Notes: generated by a model from the sequence alone, not told the origin. 64,000 bases of DNA from DASZQY01 sp963843565 (GCA_963843565.1 CAWJKY010000003.1:372001-436000); one strand, 5' to 3'; shown: positions 26,570 through 35,784, numbered from the stretch's first letter. Numbers and translations are program-made.

Positions 26570-27181
26570 CTAGGGCGAAGCCTGTACCCGCTCGCCCTCG
26601 ACTCGCACGCGGTCCGACGCAACCAGTGCCAGCGCCTTCGGGTAGAGCTTGTGCTCTTCAACGAGCACGCGCGCGGCCAGCGTCTCGGGCGTGTCGCCGG
26701 GGAGCACCGGCACCTTGGCCTGCGCGATGATCGGCCCGGCGTCGACGGCGGTACGCACGAAATGAACCGTGCAACCGTGCTCCGCGACGCCCGCCTCCAA
26801 CGCCCGCTCATGGGTGTGGAGCCCCGGGAAGGATGGCAGGAGCGACGGGTGGATGTTGATCAGCCGGTCGCGCCAGTGCTCGACATAATCCTCGGTCACG
26901 ATGCGCATGAAGCCGGCGTGGCAGATGAGATCCACCTTCGCCTGTTCCAGCCGATCGGTCAGCGCCGCCTCGAAGGACGGGCGGTCGGGGAATGCCGTGT
27001 GGTCGATCACCGCGGTCTCGATGCCGGCCGCTTTGGCGCGCTCCAGGCCCTGAGCACCGGGGCGGTTGGAGATGACCAGCACGATCGTGGCCGGGTAGTC
27101 GGGCGCCTGCGCCGCCTCGATCAGGGCGGCCATGTTCGATCCGCGGCCGGAGATCAGGACAGCGACGCGCTTGCGCTCCAT
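26570..27181 (-). CDS. purN: Phosphoribosylglycinamide formyltransferase
   Basis: Transfers a formyl group to GAR in purine synthesis. The 203-residue protein opens MERKRVAVLISGRGSNMAAL, has the active-site segment IHPSLLPSFPGLHTHERAL and the later catalytic aspartate in AVDAGPIIAQAKV; the expected Asn-His-Asp set is present. The ATG shares one base with the purM stop (TGATG), so purM-purN is one coupled unit, the usual alphaproteobacterial arrangement. Identity is secure. Confidence 0.95.
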   Translation of the reverse strand: MERKRVAVLISGRGSNMAALIEAAQAPDYPATIVLVISNRPGAQGLERAKAAGIETAVIDHTAFPDRPSFEAALTDRLEQAKVDLICHAGFMRIVTEDYVEHWRDRLINIHPSLLPSFPGLHTHERALEAGVAEHGCTVHFVRTAVDAGPIIAQAKVPVLPGDTPETLAARVLVEEHKLYPKALALVASDRVRVEGERVQASP

Positions 27182-28245
27182 CAGCGGCGTCCGAGCGCAC
27201 CGTCGTAGACGACCGCGCTCTCGTCCCGCGCTTCCAGGCGCCCGATCTCGACGACGGTCTCGCCCTCGGCGGCGAGCGCGGCGGCGACGGCGGCGGCATC
27301 GGCGGCCGGCACGATCACGGTCATGCCGACCCCGCAATTGAAGGTGCGCAGCAGCTCCGCGTCGGAGATATTGCCGAGTTCCATGAGCCAGCGGAACACC
27401 GGCGGCACCGGCAAGTGGTCGAGATCGATGCGGGCGGCCACGTTGTCGGGGAGGACGCGCGGCAGGTTCTCGGTGATGCCGCCACCGGTGATATGGGCGA
27501 GTGCCTTGACCGCGCCGGTCGCACGGATCGCGGCGAGCAGCGGCTTCACGTAGATGCGGGTCGGCGTCAGCAGCGCGCGGGCGAGGCTGTGGCGATTGTC
27601 GAACGGTGCCGGCCGGTCGAGGGCGACGCCGCCGTCGGCGACCAACTTGCGGACCAGCGAGAAGCCGTTGGAATGGATGCCCGACGAGGCGACGGCGAGC
27701 ACGACGTCGCCGGCGGCGACATCCTTGCGGGGCAGCACGGCGTCGCGCTCGACGGCACCCACCGCGAACCCGGCGAGGTCGAAATCACCGCCGGCGTAAA
27801 GGCCGGGCATCTCCGCCGTTTCGCCGCCGATCAGCGCGGCGCCCGCCTGGCGGCAGCCTTCGGCGATGCCCGCCACGATGCGCGCGCCGATCTCCGGGGA
27901 AAGCCGGCCGGTGGCGTAGTAGTCGAGGAAGAACAGCGGCTCGGCGCCCTGCACGACGAGGTCGTTGACCGACATGGCAACGAGGTCGATTCCGACCGTA
28001 TCGAAGATGCCGCTGTCGATGGCGAGCTTGACCTTGGTGCCGACCCCGTCGGTCGCCGCCACCAGCAGCGGGTCGCGGTAGCCGGCCGCCTTCAGATCGA
28101 ACAGGCCGCCGAAACCGCCGATCTCGGCGTCGGCGCCCGGCCGGCGGGTGGCGCGCACGAGCGGCTTGATCGCGTCAACGAGTGCGTTGCCGGCGTCGAT
28201 ATCCACGCCTGCATTCGCATATGCAACCGAGGGACGGCCTGTCAT
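27181..28245 (-). CDS. purM: Phosphoribosylformylglycinamidine cyclo-ligase
   Basis: AIR synthetase, fifth step of purine synthesis. The chosen start gives MTGRPSVAYANAGVDIDAGN, the normal PurM opening, and 354 residues. The ATP-binding region (VAATDGVGTKVKLAID) and the conserved GGETAEMPGLY, GIHSNGFSLVR and HITGGGITENLPRVLP segments are present. Two earlier in-frame ATGs (28281 and further) add residues not shared with the family; the ATG at 28245 has GAGG eight bases upstream. It is followed directly by purN and is divergent from a CDP-alcohol transferase, 230 bases away. Confidence 0.94.
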   Translation of the reverse strand: MTGRPSVAYANAGVDIDAGNALVDAIKPLVRATRRPGADAEIGGFGGLFDLKAAGYRDPLLVAATDGVGTKVKLAIDSGIFDTVGIDLVAMSVNDLVVQGAEPLFFLDYYATGRLSPEIGARIVAGIAEGCRQAGAALIGGETAEMPGLYAGGDFDLAGFAVGAVERDAVLPRKDVAAGDVVLAVASSGIHSNGFSLVRKLVADGGVALDRPAPFDNRHSLARALLTPTRIYVKPLLAAIRATGAVKALAHITGGGITENLPRVLPDNVAARIDLDHLPVPPVFRWLMELGNISDAELLRTFNCGVGMTVIVPAADAAAVAAALAAEGETVVEIGRLEARDESAVVYDGALGRR

Positions 28246-28475
28246 TCCGGGGGCCTCATCGCGCTTCTCAAAGGTCGCCATTTCCCCGTCCATACCAGCC
28301 TTCGCCGGCCGCCGATAGCACGCCCCGGACCCGCCGCCGGCGCGGCGATCGACCTGAGCCGTCCAAGCGTGCCGTGCTTGGAATCGGGCGCCTGCGGTGC
28401 CATGTAAGGCCGAATCGCGGATGTGGTCGCGAGCAATCTGTCGCGCCGCGAACGGCCGGCGGGGGAGGGGGCCGG

Positions 28476-29084
28476 GTGACGCTTCCAAATCTCATCACGA
28501 TGGGGCGGCTCCTGCTGGTGCCGTTCATCATCTGGCTGATCCTGGCCGGCCGCGAGCACGAGGCTTTCTGGGTGTTCGTCATCGCCGGGGTCAGCGATGC
28601 GGTCGACGGCCTGCTCGCCCGCCATTTCAACCTGCGGTCCGATCTCGGCGCCTATCTCGATCCGATCGCCGACAAGGCCCTGCTGATGTCGATCTACGTG
28701 ACGCTGGCGATCATCAGCGAAGTGCCCGTCTGGGTCACCATCCTGATCGTCAGCCGGGACGTACTGATCGTCGGGGGCGTGGTGCTGGCGTGGATGATGA
28801 GCCAGCCGACCGAGATGCAGCCCCGTCAAATCAGCAAGCTCAACACCACCATCCAGATCACGTTTGCTGCGGTCGTCCTCGGCGACCTGGCGTTCGGCCT
28901 GCAAATCGCGACGATCCGCCTGATCCTCATGTACAGTGTCGGCGTCGTGACGGTGTTGTCCGGGGCGGTCTATCTGGTCGACTGGACCCGTCACATGGCG
29001 CTGGCGCCGTCGGCGACCACCTCGACCATGCGTCCGAGAGAGCGCAGGAAGGGCGGCGGCGCCGGATCCGGCGACAAGACGTGA
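28476..29084 (+). CDS. CDP-alcohol phosphatidyltransferase (second family member)
   Basis: A 202-residue inner-membrane enzyme with GTG start (VTLPNLITMGRLLLVP), preceded by GGGGGAGGGG. The CDP-alcohol signature is complete: SDAVDGLLARHFNLRSDLG followed by AYLDPIADK. About five hydrophobic helices are visible. It could be a phosphatidylglycerophosphate synthase or a CMP-forming cardiolipin synthase; sequence alone does not decide, but the separate pgsA at 19046-19690 makes a cardiolipin synthase-like role attractive. Rhizobiales usually carry this gene beside hdaA and purMN, as here. It is 17 bases ahead of hdaA. Confidence 0.88.
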   Translation: MTLPNLITMGRLLLVPFIIWLILAGREHEAFWVFVIAGVSDAVDGLLARHFNLRSDLGAYLDPIADKALLMSIYVTLAIISEVPVWVTILIVSRDVLIVGGVVLAWMMSQPTEMQPRQISKLNTTIQITFAAVVLGDLAFGLQIATIRLILMYSVGVVTVLSGAVYLVDWTRHMALAPSATTSTMRPRERRKGGGAGSGDKT

Positions 29085-29101
29085 CGCATGGAGAAGCTGG
29101 C

Positions 29102-29818
29102 ATGAACGAGCGCGGTGGCGGCCCCCGGCAGTTGCCGCTTGGCCTGCCGCTGGCGGCGGCGATGCGCCGTGCTGACTTCCTCACCGGCGCGGCCAACCGC
29201 GAGGCCGTCGAAGTCATCGACGGCTGGCCCGACTGGCCGGCACCGGTGGTGCTGCTGACCGGGCCGGTCGGGTCCGGCAAGACGCACCTGGTGCATGCGT
29301 GGCGCGAAGCGAGCGGGGCGGGGCTGGCGGAGGCGGGCCTGCTCGCCGGCGATGCGGTCGTCGAACTGGTCGGGGCCGGGGCGGTGGCGGTCGAAGATCT
29401 GCACGCCGGGCCGATCGACGAGGCGGCCCTCTTTCACCTCCTGAACCTCGCGGCGGAGCGTCAGGCGCCGGTGCTGCTGACTTCGCGGGTGGCGGCGGCG
29501 GCGCTGCCGATCGGGCTCCCCGATCTTGCCTCGCGGCTGCGCGCGGCCCGCCCGGTGGCGCTCGGCGTGCCGGACGACGATCTCCTCGCCCGCGTCATGG
29601 TGAAGCTCTTCGCCGACCGGCAGATCGTCGTGGACGGGTCAGTGGTCAACTACATCGCGCTCAGGATGGAGCGTTCGTTGCAAGGCGCCAATGCCATTGT
29701 CGCCGAGCTCGACCGGGAGTCGCTGGCCGGTGGCGTGCCGGTCAGCCGCAAGCTTGCCGCGACCGTTCTCGACCGGGTTTTCGGCTCCTCGAGCGAGGCG
29801 GACGAGGCAGCGGGGTGA
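29102..29818 (+). CDS. hdaA: DnaA-related regulatory inactivator HdaA
   Basis: AAA+ protein related to DnaA domain III that, with the sliding clamp, promotes hydrolysis of DnaA-ATP and limits re-initiation. The 238-residue protein has an N-terminal clamp-binding-like element (RQLPLGLP, close to the QL-x-LPL consensus), the Walker A GPVGSGKTH, a shortened AAA+ core (VEDLHAGPIDEAALFHLLN; VLLTSR) and the DnaA-like lid. It lacks a DNA-binding domain, as Hda does. The neighbour order CDP-alcohol transferase-hdaA-ppk is typical. Identity is good. Confidence 0.88.
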   Translation: MNERGGGPRQLPLGLPLAAAMRRADFLTGAANREAVEVIDGWPDWPAPVVLLTGPVGSGKTHLVHAWREASGAGLAEAGLLAGDAVVELVGAGAVAVEDLHAGPIDEAALFHLLNLAAERQAPVLLTSRVAAAALPIGLPDLASRLRAARPVALGVPDDDLLARVMVKLFADRQIVVDGSVVNYIALRMERSLQGANAIVAELDRESLAGGVPVSRKLAATVLDRVFGSSSEADEAAG

Positions 29819-29917
29819 GGCAAGCGCCCGGCGCGGCCTGCGCCACTTTTGGCGAAATCGTCACATTTGTTGTTTAGGGCTATATTTTCGCTAGAGAATC
29901 CAGCCAAAACCACAGTC

Positions 29918-32119
29918 ATGGATCAGAAGACCGACAGCGCCATTGAGGCCGCCCCCGCGGCGGCAGTTGAACTGGAGCCGGCCCCGGCGCGCCTGCGCCA
30001 GCGGCCCGAGCGCTTCATCAACCGCGAAACCTCGTGGCTGCACTTCAACCGGCGCGTTCTTGAGGAAGCCAGCAACCCCAATCATCCGGTATTGGAGCGG
30101 CTGCGCTTCCTCTCGATTTCGGCCAACAACCTCGACGAGTTCTTCATGGTGCGCGTCGCCGGCCTCAAGGGTCAGCAGCGGCTCGGCATCGCCATGGTTT
30201 CCGACGACGGCCAGTCGCTGTCGGAGCAGCTTGCCTCCATCGGCGCCGCTGTCTCGCAGCTTGCCACCGACCAGCAGGCGGTGTGGGGCGAGCTTCGCCA
30301 TGAACTGGCCGAGTCGGGTGTCGCGCTTGTCGATGCCAACCAGATCGACGAGGACGGCCGCGCGTGGCTGGAGAGCCACTTCCTCGATTCGATCTTTCCG
30401 GTGCTGACGCCGCTGGCGATCGACCCGGCCCATCCGTTTCCGTTCATTCCGAACCTCGGCCTGACGGTCGCCCTGCAGCTTGCCCGCAAGAGCACTGGCC
30501 AGCGCATGACCGCGCTGCTGAGGATGCCGAACACCCTCGACCGCTTCATCCGCCTGCCGTCGACGGACTCGGGCGTCGACCGGTTCATGAGCCTCGATCA
30601 GGCAGTGACGCTTTTCGTCACACGGCTGTTCCCCGGCTACATCGTGGAAGGGCAGGGCGCCTTCCGCCTCATCCGCGACTCCGACATCGAGGTGGAGGAA
30701 GAAGCGGAAGACCTGGTGCGCTTTTTCGAAAGCGCGCTGAAGCGGCGCCGGCGCGGGTCGGTCATCCGCCTGGAAATCGAAAGCGCCATGCCGGAGAGCC
30801 TCCGCCAGATCGTGGCCGGCGCTCTCTCGGTTTCGGGCGACGAGATATTTCTTGTCGATGGCGTGCTGTCCATCAACGACCTCGCCCAGCTCGTCGCCAT
30901 CGATCGGCCCAACCTGAAGTTTCCGCCCTATACGCCGCGCTTCCCCGAACGTATCCGCGATCACGACGGCGACGCCTTCTCGGCGATCCGCGAGAAGGAC
31001 CTGATCGTCCATCACCCGTATGAATCGTTCGACGTGGTCGTCCAGTTCCTGCGTCAGGCGGCGTCGGACCCCGACGTCGTGGCCATCAAGCAGACGCTCT
31101 ACCGCACCTCGAACGACTCGCCGATCGTACGGGCGCTCGCCGAGGCGGCCGAGGCCGGCAAGACCGTCACGGCGGTCGTGGAACTGAAGGCGCGGTTCGA
31201 CGAGGCGGCAAACATCAAGTGGGCCCGCGACCTCGAGCGTGCCGGCGTGCAGGTGGTCTACGGCTTCATCGAGCTGAAGACCCACGCCAAGCTCAGTCTG
31301 GTTGTACGGCGCGAGGCGGGCGCGCTCGCCACCTACGTCCACATCGGCACCGGCAACTACCATCCGGTCACGGCGCGGATCTACACCGACCTGTCGTTCT
31401 TCTCGGCCGATCCCAGCATCGGGCGCGACGTCGGGTCGATCTTCAACTACATCACCGGCTATTCCGAGCCGGTCATGCTCGAGCGCATGGCGGTCTCGCC
31501 GCTGACCCTGCGCAAGCGGATGTTGTCACTCATCGCCGCCGAGGTGGCCCATGCCGAGGCGGGGCGGCCGGCGAAGATCTGGATGAAGTTGAACGCGCTG
31601 GTCGACACGCACATCATCGATGCGCTCTACGACGCCAGCCAGGCCGGCGTGGAAATCGATCTCGTGGTGCGCGGCATCTGCTGCCTGAGGCCGGGCATCC
31701 CGGGGCTGTCGGAGCGCATCCGCGTCAAGTCGATCGTCGGCCGCTTCCTCGAACACGCCCGTATCTTTGCCTTCGGAAACGGCCACGGCCTGCCCTCCGA
31801 CGAGGCGCTGGTCTACATCGGCTCCGCCGACATGATGCCGCGCAATCTCGACCGGCGGGTCGAGGCGATGGTGCCGATCCTCAATCCGACTGTGCATGAG
31901 CAGGTTCTCGGCCAGATCATGGTTGCGAATCTGTCGGACAATCAGCAGAGCTGGCGCGTGCTTGCCGATGGCAGCTCGGAACGGATCGTCCCCAAGAAGG
32001 GCGAAGTGCACTTCAATGCGCACGAGTATTTCATGACCAATCCGAGCCTGTCGGGGCGCGGCAAGTCGTTCAAGACGAACCGGCCGAAACCGATCCGTCG
32101 GCGAGCGCGGGAAGGCTGA
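29918..32119 (+). CDS. ppk1: Polyphosphate kinase 1
   Basis: Makes polyphosphate from ATP through a phosphohistidine. The 733-residue protein has the N-terminal helical domain (RFINRETSWLHFNRRVLEEA), the head domain and two PLD-like C-terminal domains. H456 in KTHAKLSLVV and H613 in RFLEHARIFAFG are the catalytic histidines corresponding to H435 and H592 of E. coli PPK. The start at MDQKTDSAIEAAP is chosen; the open frame extends 23 codons upstream into an AT-rich region that looks like promoter. ppx follows after 7 bases, a standard pair. The AT-rich stretch just upstream (TTTGTTGTTTAGGGC, ATATTTTCG) probably contains the promoter. Confidence 0.95.
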   Translation: MDQKTDSAIEAAPAAAVELEPAPARLRQRPERFINRETSWLHFNRRVLEEASNPNHPVLERLRFLSISANNLDEFFMVRVAGLKGQQRLGIAMVSDDGQSLSEQLASIGAAVSQLATDQQAVWGELRHELAESGVALVDANQIDEDGRAWLESHFLDSIFPVLTPLAIDPAHPFPFIPNLGLTVALQLARKSTGQRMTALLRMPNTLDRFIRLPSTDSGVDRFMSLDQAVTLFVTRLFPGYIVEGQGAFRLIRDSDIEVEEEAEDLVRFFESALKRRRRGSVIRLEIESAMPESLRQIVAGALSVSGDEIFLVDGVLSINDLAQLVAIDRPNLKFPPYTPRFPERIRDHDGDAFSAIREKDLIVHHPYESFDVVVQFLRQAASDPDVVAIKQTLYRTSNDSPIVRALAEAAEAGKTVTAVVELKARFDEAANIKWARDLERAGVQVVYGFIELKTHAKLSLVVRREAGALATYVHIGTGNYHPVTARIYTDLSFFSADPSIGRDVGSIFNYITGYSEPVMLERMAVSPLTLRKRMLSLIAAEVAHAEAGRPAKIWMKLNALVDTHIIDALYDASQAGVEIDLVVRGICCLRPGIPGLSERIRVKSIVGRFLEHARIFAFGNGHGLPSDEALVYIGSADMMPRNLDRRVEAMVPILNPTVHEQVLGQIMVANLSDNQQSWRVLADGSSERIVPKKGEVHFNAHEYFMTNPSLSGRGKSFKTNRPKPIRRRAREG

Positions 32120-32126
32120 TTCCGAC

Positions 32127-33647
32127 GTGGTCAAGTCGTTGGTCGAAAACGCACCGGGGCGCATCCAGAACGGCGGCCCGGTTGCCATCGTCGATATCGG
32201 ATCGAACTCGGTGCGACTGGTGGTCTACGAGCAGCTTGGCCGCTCGGCGACGCCCCTGTTCAACGAAAAGGAACTGTGCGGGCTTGCCCGTGGGCTTGCG
32301 GCGCGCGGCCGGCTCGATCTCGAGGCGATCGCCGCCGCGATGACGGCGGTGCGCCGGTTCGTGGCGCTGACCGGGCAGATGAAGGTGTCGTCGCTGCACG
32401 TGCTGGCAACGGCGGCCGTGCGCGAAGCCGCCAACGGCGGCGAGTTCATCAATGCGGTCGAGGCGGTGACCGGCGTCAAGGTCTCGGTGTTGTCGGGCGC
32501 CGAGGAAGCGCGCTTGTCGGCGCTCGGTGTCGTTTCCGGCTTTCACCAGCCGGACGGCATCGCTGGCGACCTCGGCGGTGGCAGCATCGAGGTCGTCGAT
32601 GTCAGCGGCGCCAGGATCGGCGACGGCGAAACGTTTCCCCTCGGCGGTCTGCGGCTCGAAGAAGTGTCCGAGAAGTCGGTGAAGAGGGCGGAGAAGATCG
32701 CCGCCGAGGCGCTGGCCGGCTCGAAAGTGCTCGCCAAGGGCGCCAAGCGTCCATTCTACGCGATCGGCGGCACCTGGCGTTCGCTCGCCCGCCTGCACAT
32801 GCACATCAAGGGCTATCCGCTCCACGTGACGCACCACTACACGATCGATCCAGGCGAAGCGGTCGACTTCTGCCGGATGCTGGTGCGGCGTGACATCGAC
32901 TCGATCGACTCGATCGAGGTCGTCTCGCGCAGCCGCCGAACGCTCCTGCCGTACGGCGCGGCGGTGTTGGAGCACGTGGTCAAGAAGATGCAGCCGTCGT
33001 CGGTGGTGATGTCCGCGCTCGGCGTTCGGGAGGGGCTGCTCTACCACCTGCTCGACACCAAGGAGAAGGCGCGCGATCCGCTGCTCGTCGCCTGCGAAGA
33101 GCTGGCCTATCTGCGCTCGCGCTCGCCGCGCCACGTCCACGAACTGGCGCCGTGGTCGGGGGCGGTCTTCGAGGCGCTGAATCTGCAGGAGACGCCGGAG
33201 GAAGCGCGGCTTCGCGAGGCCGCCTGTCTGCTCACCGACATCCATTGGCGCGCTCATCCGGAATATCGTGGCGAGCAAGCGCTGAACCTTATCGCCCACG
33301 CCTCGTTCATCGGCATCGACCATCCGGGCCGCGCCTATCTGGCGCTGGCGAATTTCTATCGCCACGAGGGCCTGATCGACGAGGTGCTGTCGCCGCGCAT
33401 CCGCGTGCTGGTCACGACGCGGCTGATGGAACGGGCGCGGGCCCTGGGCGCCACGCTGCGCGTCGCTCACCTCATCTCCGGCGCCATGCCCGACGTCATC
33501 CAGCGCACGCGCATCGAGGCGCGCGCCAAGGCGCTGACCCTGGTGTTGCCGGCCGATCTCGCGCCTCTCGGCGGGGCGCGGGTGCTGCGCCGCCTTGGCC
33601 AGCTCGCCAAGATCGCCGGCCTCGAACCCGCAATCGCGGTGGAGTAG
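32127..33647 (+). CDS. ppx: Exopolyphosphatase
   Basis: Removes terminal phosphate from polyphosphate (and may hydrolyse pppGpp). The 506-residue protein begins with GTG at 32127 (VKSLVENAPG), the segment VAIVDIGSNSVRLVVYE and the later GDLGGGSIEVVDV, the two ATP/phosphate-binding motifs of the Ppx/GppA family. The catalytic glutamate region GAEEARLSALG is present. It lies 7 bases after ppk1. The length fits the longer alphaproteobacterial Ppx with a C-terminal domain of about 190 residues. It is followed by a different kind of block (cupredoxin and metalloid genes) before rnd. Confidence 0.93.
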   Translation: MVKSLVENAPGRIQNGGPVAIVDIGSNSVRLVVYEQLGRSATPLFNEKELCGLARGLAARGRLDLEAIAAAMTAVRRFVALTGQMKVSSLHVLATAAVREAANGGEFINAVEAVTGVKVSVLSGAEEARLSALGVVSGFHQPDGIAGDLGGGSIEVVDVSGARIGDGETFPLGGLRLEEVSEKSVKRAEKIAAEALAGSKVLAKGAKRPFYAIGGTWRSLARLHMHIKGYPLHVTHHYTIDPGEAVDFCRMLVRRDIDSIDSIEVVSRSRRTLLPYGAAVLEHVVKKMQPSSVVMSALGVREGLLYHLLDTKEKARDPLLVACEELAYLRSRSPRHVHELAPWSGAVFEALNLQETPEEARLREAACLLTDIHWRAHPEYRGEQALNLIAHASFIGIDHPGRAYLALANFYRHEGLIDEVLSPRIRVLVTTRLMERARALGATLRVAHLISGAMPDVIQRTRIEARAKALTLVLPADLAPLGGARVLRRLGQLAKIAGLEPAIAVE

Positions 33648-33750
33648 GCGCGTCCCCGTTTGCGCCGGATGGTGCCGTCTCGGGCGCGCTGCTACCCTTC
33701 ACGCCGGAACGTCGCCGGGCTCGCGGACGACGGGTGAGGGAGAATTGCCA

Positions 33751-34071
33751 ATGTTCATCAGAATGCTCGTCGCGGCCGTCGGTGTGGCGGCCATGGCCAT
33801 GGTCACTGCCGCGTCGGCGGAGACCATCACCGTGACAATCAAGGGCTTCAATTTCACGCCCGCCGAGGTCACGGCCCACGTTGGCGACACCATCGAGTGG
33901 ACGAACCAGGATGGTACGAACCACACCGCGACCGGCGCGAACAAGGAGTGGGATGTCCTTGTCGCCCCGGGCGCGACGGGAAGCGTGGTCGCGAAAACGG
34001 AGGGCGTCTTCGCGTACTCCTGCCGCTTCCACCCGGGAATGAAGGGCAAGATCACCGTCGTCGCGAACTGA
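33751..34071 (+). CDS. Periplasmic cupredoxin (plastocyanin/amicyanin-like)
   Basis: A small blue-copper protein of 106 residues with a signal peptide (residues 1-23). The mature beta-sandwich has all four type 1 copper ligands: H58 (GTNHTATG) and C91, H94 and M97 in SCRFHPGM. The first strand (ITVTIKGFNFTPAEVTAHVGD) and the C-terminal KGKITVVAN match amicyanin-type proteins. GGGAGAA lies seven bases before the ATG. It is followed by an ArsR-type operon after about 100 bases and sits between ppx and rnd; the electron partner is not visible in the window. Confidence 0.88.
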   Translation: MFIRMLVAAVGVAAMAMVTAASAETITVTIKGFNFTPAEVTAHVGDTIEWTNQDGTNHTATGANKEWDVLVAPGATGSVVAKTEGVFAYSCRFHPGMKGKITVVAN

Positions 34072-34137
34072 CCGGGCCGGCTGGCGCAGCCTCGGCGATC
34101 AATTCTCCGCTTGCCAGGCGGATCGCGTCGGCGTAAA

Positions 34138-34155
34138 TATGCGTTGATGCGCATA
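34138..34155. promoter_or_regulatory. Operator-like dyad for the ArsR-type repressor
   Basis: TATGCG and CGCATA flank a 6-base spacer, a perfect 18-bp dyad of the shape bound by ArsR/SmtB repressors, 20 bases before the arsR ATG. The surrounding AAATA and AAAAGG make it the most AT-rich part of this block. It is the natural site for autorepression of the three downstream genes. Confidence 0.6.
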
Positions 34156-34175
34156 AGCGCAAAAGGCTAAACCCC

Positions 34176-34469
34176 ATGAATTCTCTCGCAATCCTGTCCG
34201 CGCTCGCCGAGCCGACCCGGCTGGAAGCGCTCCGTCAGCTGTGGGACGGGCGCGAGCACTGCGTCTGCGAACTGATGGCGCAGCTGGGGGCGACCCAGTC
34301 GCGCATGTCGCGCCACATGGCGGCCCTGAAGCTCGCCGGGTTGGTCAGCGACCGGCGCGACGCCCAATGGGTGCGCTATCGCCGCGCGCCGGATCTGCCC
34401 GCGGACGTCGTCGCCCTTGTCGATGCCGCCCTGGCGCTGCCGGCCGAACCGGAAAGGCGCGCCGCATGA
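34176..34469 (+). CDS. ArsR/SmtB family metal(loid)-responsive repressor
   Basis: A 97-residue winged-helix repressor. It has the ArsR alpha-3 element with adjacent cysteines, EHCVCELMAQL (C29 and C31), the position used to sense As(III)/Sb(III), and the recognition helix QSRMSRHMAALKLAGLV. Typical starts (MNSLAILSALAEPTRLE) and length support a stand-alone sensor. A third ligand cysteine is not visible near the N-terminus, so the exact inducer is uncertain. Its stop overlaps the ATG of the permease (ATGA), and an 18-bp dyad lies just upstream. Confidence 0.88.
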   Translation: MNSLAILSALAEPTRLEALRQLWDGREHCVCELMAQLGATQSRMSRHMAALKLAGLVSDRRDAQWVRYRRAPDLPADVVALVDAALALPAEPERRAA

Positions 34470-35524
34470 GCCTCGGGGCCATCGGTGGACGCGCGCCCGG
34501 GGCGGAACCTTCCGCCGTCCGGTGGATCGGCGCGACGGTCGCCGGTCTGGCGTTGTGGGTCGCGGCCTATGCCGCGTTGGTGCCGTTCTCGGAGTGGGTC
34601 GTGGCGGTGCTGCCCGTCGAGGCGGACAGCCGGGTGGGCGCTGCGGTCGCCTTCTTCGCCTACGACACCCCGAAGGTGCTGATGCTGCTGACGCTGGTGG
34701 TGTTCGCCATGGGCGTCGTGCGCAGCTTCTTCTCGGCAGACAAGACCCGTGCCCTGCTTGCCGGCCGGCGGGAGGGCGTCGGCAATGTCCTCGCCGGCGG
34801 CCTCGGCATCCTGACGCCGTTCTGTTCGTGTTCGGCGGTGCCGCTGTTCATCGGCTTCGTAAGCGCCGGCGTCCCGCTCGGCGTAACCTTCTCGTTCCTG
34901 ATCGCGGCGCCGATGGTCAACGAGGTGGCGCTCGGCCTGCTGTTCGGGCTGGTCGGCTGGCAGATCGCGTTGGCCTATCTGGCCTTCGGGCTGGGCGTGG
35001 CCATCGTCTCCGGCTGGATCATCGGCCGGCTGCATCTGGAGTCCTGGCTGGAAGGCTGGGTGCGCAACATTCGCGCCACGGCCGCCGACCTGCCGCCCGA
35101 AAGCCTGACCGCAGTCGATCGCATCAGGGCCGGCGTCGATGCGGTGCGCGACATCGTCGGCAAGGTGTGGCTGTGGATCATCGCCGGCATCGCGGTCGGC
35201 GCCTTCATTCACGGGTTCGTGCCGGCCGATCTGCTGGCGACGATCATGGGGCGCGATGCCTGGTGGTCGGTGCCCGCCGCGGTGCTCCTCGGCATCCCGA
35301 TGTATTCGAGCGCCGCCGGCATCATTCCCGTGGTCGAGGCGCTGATCGGCAAGGGCGCCGCCATCGGCACGGTCCTCGCCTTCATGATGTCGGTGATCGC
35401 CCTGTCGCTTCCGGAAATGATCATCCTGCGCAAGGTCTTGTCGCTCCGGCTGATCGCCGTGTTCATCGGCGTCGTCGGGAGCGGAATCCTTGCGGTCGGA
35501 TTCCTGTTCAACGCGTTGTTCTAG
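34466..35524 (+). CDS. ArsP-like permease (DUF318 family)
   Basis: A 352-residue inner-membrane protein with about eight hydrophobic helices. The mark of the family is the cysteine pair in TPFCSCSAVPLFIGF; the second half has GIPMYSSAAGIIPVVEAL and the loop APMVNEVALGLL. Members include ArsP exporters of organoarsenicals and other permeases of unknown substrate; the cysteines and the ArsR neighbour favour metalloid or thiol-reactive substrate transport. It overlaps the repressor gene by four bases and is followed 23 bases later by a thioredoxin-like protein. Substrate is inferred, not shown. Confidence 0.85.
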   Translation: MSLGAIGGRAPGAEPSAVRWIGATVAGLALWVAAYAALVPFSEWVVAVLPVEADSRVGAAVAFFAYDTPKVLMLLTLVVFAMGVVRSFFSADKTRALLAGRREGVGNVLAGGLGILTPFCSCSAVPLFIGFVSAGVPLGVTFSFLIAAPMVNEVALGLLFGLVGWQIALAYLAFGLGVAIVSGWIIGRLHLESWLEGWVRNIRATAADLPPESLTAVDRIRAGVDAVRDIVGKVWLWIIAGIAVGAFIHGFVPADLLATIMGRDAWWSVPAAVLLGIPMYSSAAGIIPVVEALIGKGAAIGTVLAFMMSVIALSLPEMIILRKVLSLRLIAVFIGVVGSGILAVGFLFNALF

Positions 35525-35547
35525 GCAACGCTGGTGGAGACGAAGCC

Positions 35548-35784
35548 ATGAAAGAGATCAAGGTGCTGGGCCCCGGCTGCAAGCGCTGCACGGGGACCGC
35601 CGAGATGGTCCAGAACGCTGCCGACCGGCTCGGCGTACCGGTGTCGATCGAAAAGGTGACGGACTATGCCGAAATCGCCGGCTACGGCATCGCCGCCACG
35701 CCCGGCCTGGTGATTGACGGCAAGGTCGTTCACGCCGGCGGGCTGCCCAGGGAAGACGATATCGCGCGCTGGCTGACGGCCTGA
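35548..35784 (+). CDS. Small thioredoxin-like protein (MTH895/TM0996 type)
   Basis: A 78-residue minimal thioredoxin-fold protein with the redox motif GCKRC (C11 and C14) near its N-terminus, the cis-proline turn ATPGLVIDGKVV and a GGLPREDDIARWL helix. Proteins of this type are often encoded directly next to DUF318/ArsP permeases, as here, and may reduce a substrate or the permease cysteines. It follows the permease by 23 bases with GTGGAGAC upstream, so it belongs to the same operon. It is convergent with rnd. Confidence 0.88.
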   Translation: MKEIKVLGPGCKRCTGTAEMVQNAADRLGVPVSIEKVTDYAEIAGYGIAATPGLVIDGKVVHAGGLPREDDIARWLTA

